The position numbers and the translations under genes were made by a program. A DNA stretch of 13,940 nucleotides. Source: Deltaproteobacteria bacterium. GTDB lineage: Bacteria > Desulfobacterota > JAENJC01. Of the stretch, positions 6,752-13,009 are shown piece by piece. A model generated the notes under the pieces. The model saw nothing but the letters and a program-made list of their open reading frames with translations. It was not told the origin of the DNA and searched no databases. Numbering within the stretch: position 1 is the first letter of the stretch; each line of letters begins with the position of its first letter. The stretch is taken from assembly GCA_016208525.1 (NCBI GenBank), contig JACQYJ010000023.1, forward strand, positions 1-13,940, in the 5' to 3' direction.

Positions 6752-6808
6752 AAAGGCAAAGGGTCAAAGGCTAAAGGTTTAAACCTTTCACCTTTCATCT
6801 TTAACCTT
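6752..6808. repeat. Inverted array of 7-base units across the murG end
   Basis: Four units AAAGGCA, AAGGGTC, AAAGGCT, AAAGGTT (6752-6779) are followed by one T and then by four units of the opposite sense, AAACCTT, TCACCTT, TCATCTT, TAACCTT (6781-6808). The centre is a 16-base perfect palindrome, AAAGGTTTAAACCTTT (6773-6788). The right half encodes the last residues of MurG (about EKVKDER) and the array contains its TGA stop (6788-6790). The left half approaches the murC ribosome binding site. Confidence 0.8.
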
Positions 6809-7897
6809 TTCCCCTGTCATTTCATATACCCCGTCCACCACGACCTTTGCCGCATCCAGCCTCGCCAGCTTCCTTGCGCTGTCTCCCATCTTCCTGAGGA
6901 ACTCGCTGTCGACCAAAAGCCTCTCTATCTCCGTCGCCAGCCTCTCTCCTGTCAGTACCGATTCCAGCAGCATCATCGCCCCGCCTGCCTTTACAAGGGA
7001 CTCAGCATTTACCCTCTGGTGATCGTCTGCTGCAAAGGGGTATGGTATTAGAATGGCCGGCTTCCCTGCCGCTGCAAGCTCTGTAACTGTTGTGGCGCCT
7101 GCCCTGCATATGATAAGGTCCGCATCACTATAAGCCGCGGCCATGTCGTAAATAAAAGGCCTCACATCAGCCTGCCAGTCCGCCTCGATGTACCCTTCCT
7201 TTACCTCCTTGTAATCCTTCTCCCCTGTTTGATGGATTATTTTCCATCTGTCAGGATCGTTTATCTGCCCTACCATCTCCAATGTTGCCATGTTTAACCT
7301 GTGCGCCCCTGCGCTGCCGCCGAAAATCAGGATCGTTTTCCTCCCTCGCCCTCTGGGAGAGGGTTGGGGTGAGGGTTCCCTGAGTCCTTCAATTATCTCC
7401 TTCCTTAAAGGGTTCCCGCTCACCACTACCTTACCTGCAGGAAAGAAAGAGGCGGAATCAGGAAACGTCACGAATACTCTCTCAACAACCTTCCCCAGCA
7501 TCCTGTTTGTAAGGCCGGGAAGCGCATTCTGTTCTTGGACGGCAGTCATTATTCCTGAAAACCTCGCAGCGAGAAGCAGGGGGGCCGATGCGTACCCCCC
7601 GACACCTATCACAATCTCCGGCTTAAAAGCCTTTATAATCTTTATTGATTCAAAGAACCCCGGGACAAGTTTTAAGACTGCCCTGACCCTCGCGAAAACC
7701 CCTTTCCCCTTTATCCCTTCCGCTGAGATAAACCTCAGCGGCCATCCGAGCTTTGGCAGTACCCCGGCCTCTATCCCTTTCTCTGTCCCCACAAACAGGA
7801 CTTCATTTACCGTATCCCGTCCCTTAAACTCCTCAGCTATGGCAATGCCCGGAAATAAATGTCCACCTGTCCCGCCTCCGGCGATAATTAATTTCAT
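6788..7897 (-). CDS. murG: UDP-GlcNAc:lipid I N-acetylglucosaminyltransferase, with a repeat-derived insertion
   Basis: MurG transfers GlcNAc to lipid I on the inner face of the membrane, giving lipid II. The 369 residues include the N-terminal glycine loop IIAGGGTGGHLFPG (4-17), GVGGYASAP (98-106), QEQNALPGLTNR (121-132), SGNPLR (160-165), the C-terminal loop ILIFGGSAGAHRLN (189-202), and the nucleotide-binding ICRAGATTVTELAAAGKPAILIPYP region. Between GLRE (174) and KTIL (187) sits PSPQPSPRGRG, encoded by a GC-rich palindromic repeat (7343-7375). It occupies the variable stretch joining the two Rossmann domains, so function may be kept. The last residues EKVKDER also come from a repeat. The ATG at 7897 has only a weak GGGAA upstream. 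Order between ftsW and murC is standard. Confidence 0.96.
   Translation of the reverse strand: MKLIIAGGGTGGHLFPGIAIAEEFKGRDTVNEVLFVGTEKGIEAGVLPKLGWPLRFISAEGIKGKGVFARVRAVLKLVPGFFESIKIIKAFKPEIVIGVGGYASAPLLLAARFSGIMTAVQEQNALPGLTNRMLGKVVERVFVTFPDSASFFPAGKVVVSGNPLRKEIIEGLREPSPQPSPRGRGRKTILIFGGSAGAHRLNMATLEMVGQINDPDRWKIIHQTGEKDYKEVKEGYIEADWQADVRPFIYDMAAAYSDADLIICRAGATTVTELAAAGKPAILIPYPFAADDHQRVNAESLVKAGGAMMLLESVLTGERLATEIERLLVDSEFLRKMGDSARKLARLDAAKVVVDGVYEMTGEKVKDER
7343..7375. repeat. Palindromic repeat inside the murG reading frame
   Basis: CCCTC (7343-7347) pairs with GAGGG (7371-7375), and CCCTCT (7349-7354) pairs with AGAGGG (7358-7363). On the coding strand it is read as PSPQPSPRGRG (residues 175-185 of MurG). 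The peptide is the usual translation of a GAGGG/CCCTC repeat that is scattered in many bacterial genomes. Here it is in frame and adds no stop. Confidence 0.8.
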
Positions 7898-7916
7898 CGC
7901 ATTCCCACATAATTAA

Positions 7917-7991
7917 CCACAGAGGCACAGAGGGCACGGAGAAAGACCTTTGAAGCCGATTGCTTTACTCTGTGTCTCCGTGTCTCCGTGG
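7917..7991. repeat. Inverted array of 8-base units between ftsW and murG
   Basis: CACAGAGG (7918-7925), CACAGAGGG (7926-7934) and CACGGAGA (7935-7942) form the left half. CTCTGTG (7968-7974), TCTCCGTG (7975-7982) and TCTCCGTG (7983-7990) form the right half, which reads CACGGAGA, CACGGAGA, CACAGAG in reverse complement. A 25-base core with no obvious structure separates them. The outer edges TTAACCAC and GTGGTAAA extend the pairing. It nearly fills the gap between the ftsW stop (8010) and the murG start (7897). Confidence 0.8.
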
Positions 7992-8009
7992 TAAATTTTA
8001 TATGTAATT

Positions 8010-9104
8010 TCACGTTCTTCCTTCATGGGACGAGATATTAAGCAGTATCCCGACCCCTATCAGTGTCATCACTATAGACGAGCCGCCATAACTGATAAAC
8101 GGCAGCGGCAACCCCTTTGTCGGGAGCAACCCCATTACTACAGCCATATTTATGAAGGCCTGAAGCCCTATGACCAACGTTAACCCAAGGGCCAGGTATC
8201 TTCCGAAGGGGTCGCTCATCCTAAATGACATCTTCAACCCGCAGAAGATCACGGTAAAGAAAAGAGTAATTATAACTATCACGCCAAGAAGACCGGTTTC
8301 CTCTGCTATATTTGAAAATATGAAGTCTGTAAAAGACTCCGGGAGATAGAACATCTTCTGCCTTCCTTCTCCAAGACCTGCCCCGAAAGCGCCGCCGCTT
8401 CCAAAGGCCAGAAAAGACTGGACTATCTGAAACCCCACATTCTGCGGGTCGTCCCAGGGATTTAGGAATGCCATGATCCGTTTCTTCCTGTAAGCAACCC
8501 TGAAGACCAGGAGGTAGACCGCCGGAAGCGAGAGCAGCGCCAAAGAAAGCAGGTGGGTAACCCTTGCTCCGGCGCTATAGAGCATTATAAAAACAACGGC
8601 TGCTATGGCCATACTGGTTCCAAAATCCGGCTGCAGCATCATAAGGAGAAGGGTAAAGCCGAGGACCATTATGTGGGGAACTATCCCGACTGAAAAGGCC
8701 TTTACCCTCTCTCCCTTCTTTGACAGAGAATGGGCCATGTAAATTACCATGACCAGCTTCATAAACTCCGCAGGCTGAAAAGTGAACCCTCCGACCCTGA
8801 ACCACCTTCTTGCGCCTGCTATATCAGTCCCTGCTTGGGGGATTAGGACAAGCACCAGTGAGATCAGAGCGACACCCAGAAGCGGATAAGCGAGTCTCTG
8901 ATAAATCCTGTAATCTATCCTTGATACAACCAGCATAAAGAAGACCCCGACAGAGGCAAAAAAAAGCTGTTTCTTGAGGAAGTAATAACCGTCGTTATAC
9001 CTCTTCATAGCCACAATGGAGCTTGAGCTGTAAACCATTACGACCCCTATGGCTAAGAGGGCCATAACAGCTATAAAAAGGATTGTATCGAATCTTCTTT
9101 CCAT
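8010..9104 (-). CDS. ftsW: Septal peptidoglycan glycosyltransferase FtsW (SEDS family)
   Basis: FtsW polymerises lipid II into glycan strands at the septum together with the transpeptidase FtsI. The 364 residues form about ten hydrophobic segments, the first at about 7-28. Family landmarks are ARRWFRVGGFTFQPAEFMKL (98-117), QPDFGTS (158-164), the periplasmic loop GLGEGRQKMFYLPESFTDF (243-261) with the aspartate (260) expected to be catalytic in SEDS enzymes, AEET (267-270), and LPFISYGGSS (334-343). The ATG at 9104 is weakly preceded by AGGAT. Position between murD and murG is the usual one. Both flanking gaps hold repeats (7917-7991 and 9121-9175). No damage seen. RodA is the close paralogue, but the dcw context favours FtsW. 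Confidence 0.96.
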   Translation of the reverse strand: MERRFDTILFIAVMALLAIGVVMVYSSSSIVAMKRYNDGYYFLKKQLFFASVGVFFMLVVSRIDYRIYQRLAYPLLGVALISLVLVLIPQAGTDIAGARRWFRVGGFTFQPAEFMKLVMVIYMAHSLSKKGERVKAFSVGIVPHIMVLGFTLLLMMLQPDFGTSMAIAAVVFIMLYSAGARVTHLLSLALLSLPAVYLLVFRVAYRKKRIMAFLNPWDDPQNVGFQIVQSFLAFGSGGAFGAGLGEGRQKMFYLPESFTDFIFSNIAEETGLLGVIVIITLFFTVIFCGLKMSFRMSDPFGRYLALGLTLVIGLQAFINMAVVMGLLPTKGLPLPFISYGGSSIVMTLIGVGILLNISSHEGRT

Positions 9105-9120
9105 ATCCTGTCTCTCTCAT

Positions 9121-9175
9121 AACGCCCCCGCCTGACGGCGCCCGCTCTTATCTTAAGAGGGGCTTGGGGGGAGTT
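9121..9175. repeat. AACNCCCC...GGGGAGTT element, copy 1 (ftsW-murD gap)
   Basis: The element runs from AACGCCCCCGCC (9121) to GGGGGGAGTT (9175). CTCTTA (9145-9150) and TAAGAG (9154-9159) form an inner stem. It shares the order AAC-CCCC-GCCT-ACGGCGCCC-CTCTT-AAGAGGGG-TTGGGGGGAGTT with copy 2 at 10424-10477, in the same orientation. It lies between the murD stop (9182) and the ftsW start (9104). Confidence 0.85.
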
Positions 9176-9181
9176 ACGCAG

Positions 9182-10398
9182 TCAGCATCCTTCCGGCGGC
9201 GGCTCGGCCTCAACCTGTTTAATTGCATTCACCATCTCTCTGAACACCTTTCCCCTCTCGGCGTAACCGGAAAACTGGTCAAAGGATGAACATGCAGGGG
9301 AAAGCAGGACAGTGTCGCCTCTGACTGCCGTCCTCCTCACAACCTCCATTGCCTCCTTCAGGTTCCCCGCCAATACCGTATCCGCACACCGGCCGATGCT
9401 CTGGTTTATCTTGTCCCTTGCCTCTCCAAAAAGGACCATCCCCTTCACCTTTTCCTGTACCAGAGGAGCCATAACGCTGTAATCTCCACCCTTATCCTTC
9501 CCTCCGGCCAGGAGGATGACATTGCCTTCGAAACCGGCAAGGGCGCTCATAGTGGCCCCGATATTTGTCCCCTTGGAGTCGTTATAGTAAGAGACTCCGC
9601 CTATCTCCGCCACAAATTAATGCGGGAGAATATCTTCCCCTCCCTGTAATATATCCCGTCAACCACTTCCCTTTCCCTGCTGAACCCTATCTTACGTGGC
9701 TCTATCCCTTCTGTCAGCCTTTTTACCAGTATATCATCGGCGCTTATAACGGCATAGTCGGTGTGTCTCTGGTTCCTGTATATAAGCCCCTTTGCCTGAA
9801 TGTAGGCCTCCATTGACGGATACCTGTCCAGATGGTCCTCAGTAATATTGAGAAGGATGGATATGTAGGGCCTGAAATCCCTTATCCCCTCAAGCTGGAA
9901 GGACGATATCTCAGCCACTATAAAATCTGCCTTATTATATTCCATGACATATTCAATTAGCGGGTTCCCTATATTCCCTCCCACAAAGACACTTTTGCCT
10001 GACTTCTTCAGTATCTCCCCGATCAATGTTGTTGTTGTGGTCTTTCCGTTAGTCCCTGTAATAGCAATCACAGGGACATCTATAAACCTTGATGCCAGCT
10101 CTATCTCGCTTATTATCTCAACCCCCTTATGCTGCGCCGCGCAGAGAGGCTTTATATCGAGGGGAACGCCAGGGCTCACAACTATCAGGTCTGCCTTTGT
10201 AAACCACTCCTCAGTATGCCTGCCTGTCTCTATCTCCAGGTCGAGACCTTTCAGGCCGTCAAGACTCTTGCTCAGCTTCTCCTCAGGAGATGAATCGCTC
10301 ACCCTGACCATGGCGCCTCTGGAAACAAGGAATTTTGCGGTGGAGAGACCTGTGCGGGCAAGACCTACGACTAAAACTTTTTTATTCTTTAATTCCAT
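9182..10398 (-). pseudogene. murD: UDP-MurNAc-L-Ala--D-Glu ligase, frameshifted with an internal deletion
   Basis: MurD adds D-glutamate to UDP-MurNAc-L-alanine with ATP. The first piece (ATG at 10398 to 9601) has VLVVGLARTGLST (8-20), the P-loop ITGTNGKTTTT (113-123), AEISSFQLE (162-170), ITEDHLDRYPS (185-195) and the lysine of YIQAKGLIYRN (203), expected to be carbamylated. It matches to about GKIFSRI (260), then goes out of frame and stops. The second piece (about 9616 to 9182) starts FVAEIGGVSYYNDSKGTN in another frame and continues to LSPACSSFDQF and GKVFREMV. About 45-50 residues are missing between them, including the conserved H-N-x-x-N and L-x-H-R motifs. The tail QVEAEPPPEGC is longer than usual. 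As written the enzyme cannot be made. An assembly error is likely. Confidence 0.92.
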
Positions 10399-10423
10399 GA
10401 AATTCCCTCACCCTGTAAATCAT

Positions 10424-10477
10424 AACTCCCCGCCTCACGGCGCCCCCTCTTTATTAAAGAGGGGGTTGGGGGGAGTT
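10424..10477. repeat. AACTCCCC...GGGGAGTT element, copy 2 (mraY-murD gap)
   Basis: AACTCCCC (10424-10431) and GGGGAGTT (10470-10477) form the outer arms. CCCCCTCTTTA (10443-10453) and TAAAGAGGGGG (10455-10465) form a nearly loopless inner stem. It is the sibling of 9121-9175, in the same orientation, and fills most of the gap between the mraY stop (10485) and the murD start (10398). The two copies bracket murD. Confidence 0.88.
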
Positions 10478-10484
10478 TATTTTT

Positions 10485-11561
10485 TTATCTCAGCTTCAAC
10501 GTGCTTATCGCCACCAGAGCCAGAATTATAGATATTATCCAGAACCTCACTATCACCTTGGGTTCGGCCCATCCCTTAAGTTCAAAGTGGTGGTGGATCG
10601 GGGCCATCCTGAATATCCTCTTGCCACGGAGCTTGAATGAGCCGACCTGGAATATGACTGACAGAGCCTCCATGACGAATATCCCTCCGACAATGGCAAG
10701 GAGTATCTCCTGTTTTGTTATCACCGCGAGGGTCCCGAGCGCTCCGCCAAGGCCGAGAGAACCTACATCACCCATAAAAACCTGGGCTGGATATGTGTTA
10801 AACCAGAGAAACCCCAGGGATGCCCCAACCATGGCGCCGCAGAATATCGAAAGCTCGCCAACCCCAGGGATATATAGTATTTGAAGATAATTGGCGATCT
10901 TTACATTTCCTGTAAGATAGGCGAACAGGAGGTATGTTGCAGACGCAGTCATGACCGGGCCTATGGCCAGGCCGTCAAGGCCGTCCGTCAGGTTTACCGC
11001 ATTGGAGGTCCCCACTATGATAAAAATCACAAGCGGGATATAAAACAGGCCCAGGTCAGGCGCGAGATTCTTGAAAAACGGGAAGGCGAGGATGGTGTTG
11101 TAGCTCGGCTGAAAGTAGAGGAACAAAGCGACAATTGCGCTCACTGCCAGCTGCCCGCCCATCTTGTACCTGGGCCACAGACCTTCCGGGTTTTTCTTCA
11201 CAACCTTCAGGTAATCATCAATAAAGCCGATAACTCCAAAACCTATGCTGACAAGAAGGAGAAACCAGACATACCTGTTTGTAAGGTCGCTCCAGAGCAG
11301 GGTAGAGATACCTATGGCAAAAATAATCAGTGTCCCTCCCATAGTAGGAGTCCCCTGTTTCTTCAGGTGCGTCTCAGGCCCGTCATCCCTGACCTGCTGC
11401 CCTATCTGTAAATTACCGAGCTTGCGTATAAGCCATGGCCCGAGTATAAAACTCACCAGAAGGGCGGTAAGGGTTGAGCCTACTGACCTGAATGTTATAT
11501 ACCTGAAGACGTTCAGGAAAGAGAACTCTGTATGAAGCGGATAGAGCAGATAATAAAACAT
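10485..11561 (-). CDS. mraY: Phospho-N-acetylmuramoyl-pentapeptide transferase
   Basis: MraY transfers phospho-MurNAc-pentapeptide to undecaprenyl phosphate in the inner membrane, making lipid I. The 358 residues are full length, with about ten hydrophobic segments. Landmarks are KQGTPTMGG (68-76), the aspartate pair in GFIDDYLK (112-119), NAVNLTDGLDGLA (187-199), FMGDVGSLGLGG (262-273) with the third key aspartate, and MAPIHHHFELKGW (319-331). The ATG at 11561 is preceded by AAGGGG four bases away. Gaps on both sides carry repeats. No deletion or insertion is visible, unlike its neighbours murF and murD. Confidence 0.98.
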   Translation of the reverse strand: MFYYLLYPLHTEFSFLNVFRYITFRSVGSTLTALLVSFILGPWLIRKLGNLQIGQQVRDDGPETHLKKQGTPTMGGTLIIFAIGISTLLWSDLTNRYVWFLLLVSIGFGVIGFIDDYLKVVKKNPEGLWPRYKMGGQLAVSAIVALFLYFQPSYNTILAFPFFKNLAPDLGLFYIPLVIFIIVGTSNAVNLTDGLDGLAIGPVMTASATYLLFAYLTGNVKIANYLQILYIPGVGELSIFCGAMVGASLGFLWFNTYPAQVFMGDVGSLGLGGALGTLAVITKQEILLAIVGGIFVMEALSVIFQVGSFKLRGKRIFRMAPIHHHFELKGWAEPKVIVRFWIISIILALVAISTLKLR

Positions 11562-11574
11562 ATTGCCCCTTATT

Positions 11575-11650
11575 AAGGATGAAGGTTGAGGGCTAAAGGA
11601 TGAATATGATCTATTTTAATTTCCTCCCTCATCCTTCCTCCCTCATCCTT
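11575..11650. repeat. Inverted array of 7-base units between murF and mraY
   Basis: Left half: AAGGATG, AAGGTTG, AGGGCTA, AAGGATG (11575-11602). Right half: CCTCCCT, CATCCTT, CCTCCCT, CATCCTT (11623-11650), which reads AAGGATG, AGGGAGG twice in reverse complement. A 20-base AT-rich core separates them. The right half contains the murF stop codon (11643-11645) and encodes its last residues. Confidence 0.8.
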
Positions 11651-12926
11651 TTTCTTTTATCCCTTCCACAACCTTTTCCATGGCCATTCCCCTGGACCCT
11701 TTCACAAGGACCCAGTCTCCACCCGTAAGTATGGTATTAACACGCCCGGACACATCCTTATAATCACTGCATATTACTATCTGTCCTTCATCCATCCCGC
11801 CATCCCTTGCGCCCCTTGAGGTGTGAATTGAAGAGAGGGGGCCCATGAGGAAGAGGCAATCAACCCCGGTAGACGCTGCCTTTTTACCTATCTCGTAATG
11901 GGCCTCCTCTGCATGGACTCCAAGCTCCAGCATATCTCCCAGCACCCTCCACTCCTCAAGCCCCTTCCTTATATCTTCAGGGCCTATCCCCACAGCAAGG
12001 CCCGCGGCAGCGGCGGCAGTAGCATTATAGATATTGTGAAGACCAAGTCCCATCAGTTTTACGGATAATGGTTTTTCTTTTAGATGCATTGAAATTGCAA
12101 CTCCGCTTCCGTAACAACATGAATAATCTGTAAGAAGGGTCTTCACATCCGCGTCCGCACTATCTATGCCAAAGGTTACCATATTTCCCTTCCATCCCTT
12201 TGCAATCTCTCTAATATATGGGTCATCGGCATTGACCACGAAAGTCCCCTCTGCCTTTAGACCCTCCAATATCTCTCCTTTGGCCTTCGCAACACCCTCA
12301 ATGCTTCCAAGGCCTTCCAGGTGGCCTGAGCCCACATTGGTTATAAGGGCAACATCCGGTCTACAGATATCCGAAAGCCTCTTTATCTCGCCAAAGCTGT
12401 TCATCCCAAGCTCCAGGACAGCGACATCATGGCTGTCATCTATCTTCAATACCGTAAGCGAAAGACCTATCAGGTTGTTCACGTTCCCCTCTGTCTTCAG
12501 CGCCCTGAACTTCTGAGAGAGGATCAACGCCGCCATCTCCTTAGTCGTGGTCTTACCGTTGGAGCCAGTTATTGCAACAACAGGGATCGGATGTCTCTCT
12601 CTCCAGAGCCTTGCTATATCCCCAAGGGCCCTGATGGTGTCGCCAACCTCGATGATAAATGCGGATTGCGGATTGCGGATTGCAGAATTTAACTCCGAAC
12701 TCCAAACTCCAAACTCCGAACTCACGATTGCCCCACAAGCTCCCTTCTGTAGTGCAGTCTCTATAAAGTCATGCCCGTCAAAGTTCTCTCCTGTCAGGGC
12801 AATAAAAAGCTCTCCTGTCTTGATGCTTCTGCTATCTGTCGAAACACCGGAGAAAGCCCCCTCCGGTCTTCCATAGACCAGCTTTCCTTTGATTGCTTCA
12901 ATTATCTCATTCCAGGTTGGTTTCAT
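11643..12926 (-). CDS. murF: UDP-MurNAc-tripeptide--D-Ala-D-Ala ligase, with a repeat insertion and an in-frame deletion
   Basis: MurF adds D-Ala-D-Ala to the UDP-MurNAc-tripeptide with ATP. Visible are TDSRSIKTGELFIAL (30-44), the P-loop ITGSNGKTTTKEM (119-131), NVNNLIGL (148-155), ELGMNSFGEI (172-181), AHLEG-type GHLEGLGS (201-208), AKGEI (215-219), LGLHNIYNATAAAAA (294-308), VLGDMLELG (328-336) and LVKGSRGMAME (407-417). Residues 68-89 (SEFGVW...RNPQSA) are the translation of tandem 7-base repeats and sit in a variable loop of the N-terminal domain. Between GLEE (325) and RVLGDM (327-332) about 45 residues expected in the family are absent, including the D-x-Y-N-A-N-P motif. The frame is kept, but catalysis would probably be lost. 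The ATG at 12926 has GGAG four bases upstream. Confidence 0.93.
   Translation of the reverse strand: MKPTWNEIIEAIKGKLVYGRPEGAFSGVSTDSRSIKTGELFIALTGENFDGHDFIETALQKGACGAIVSSEFGVWSSELNSAIRNPQSAFIIEVGDTIRALGDIARLWRERHPIPVVAITGSNGKTTTKEMAALILSQKFRALKTEGNVNNLIGLSLTVLKIDDSHDVAVLELGMNSFGEIKRLSDICRPDVALITNVGSGHLEGLGSIEGVAKAKGEILEGLKAEGTFVVNADDPYIREIAKGWKGNMVTFGIDSADADVKTLLTDYSCCYGSGVAISMHLKEKPLSVKLMGLGLHNIYNATAAAAAGLAVGIGPEDIRKGLEEWRVLGDMLELGVHAEEAHYEIGKKAASTGVDCLFLMGPLSSIHTSRGARDGGMDEGQIVICSDYKDVSGRVNTILTGGDWVLVKGSRGMAMEKVVEGIKEKG
12661..12725. repeat. Tandem 7-base arrays inside the murF reading frame
   Basis: GCGGATT occurs three times in a row (12661-12681), then a 9-base spacer, then AACTCCG, AACTCCA, AACTCCA, AACTCCG, AACTCAC (12691-12725). 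The reverse complement of AACTCCG is CGGAGTT, close to the shifted left unit CGGATTG, so the two halves are related and inverted. On the coding strand they are read without a stop as MurF residues 68-89. Confidence 0.85.
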
Positions 12927-12937
12927 TTGCTCCGAGG

Positions 12938-12955
12938 CCGGGGACAGTCCCCTTT
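12938..12955. repeat. GGGGACAGTCCCC near-palindrome upstream of murF
   Basis: GGGGACAGTCCCC (12940-12952) followed by TTTA is the longest single copy of the motif in the window. On the minus strand it is followed by GGCCTCGGAG, the ribosome binding site region of murF. The arrangement resembles the copy in front of ftsA (2923-2937), where GGC also follows. Confidence 0.75.
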
Positions 12956-12959
12956 ATCC

Positions 12960-13009
12960 GTAGAAACATGGCTTCAGCCATGTTAACAGTCCTAAAGGCC
13001 TGTTTCTAC
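12960..13009. repeat. GTAG...CTAC element with inner hairpins at the murE end
   Basis: GTAGAAACA (12960-12968) and TGTTTCTAC (13001-13009) are perfect outer arms. Inside, AACATGGCT (12965-12973) and AGCCATGTT (12976-12984) form a perfect stem with a 2-base loop. AACAG (12985-12989) and CTGTT (13000-13004) form a second stem, extended by CC/GG, that competes with the outer one. The murE stop codon (13006-13008) is part of the right arm. The plan matches 5459-5513. Confidence 0.85.

Noticed and set aside
11750..11830. Another repeat-derived insertion in MurF (SSIHTSRGARDGGMDEG)
   Set aside because: The G-A-x-x-G-M-D pattern is normal for the MurF C-terminal domain and the DNA shows no clear repeat.
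12661..12725. CRISPR-like array in murF
   Set aside because: Units are only 7 bases with no unique spacers, and they lie in a reading frame.
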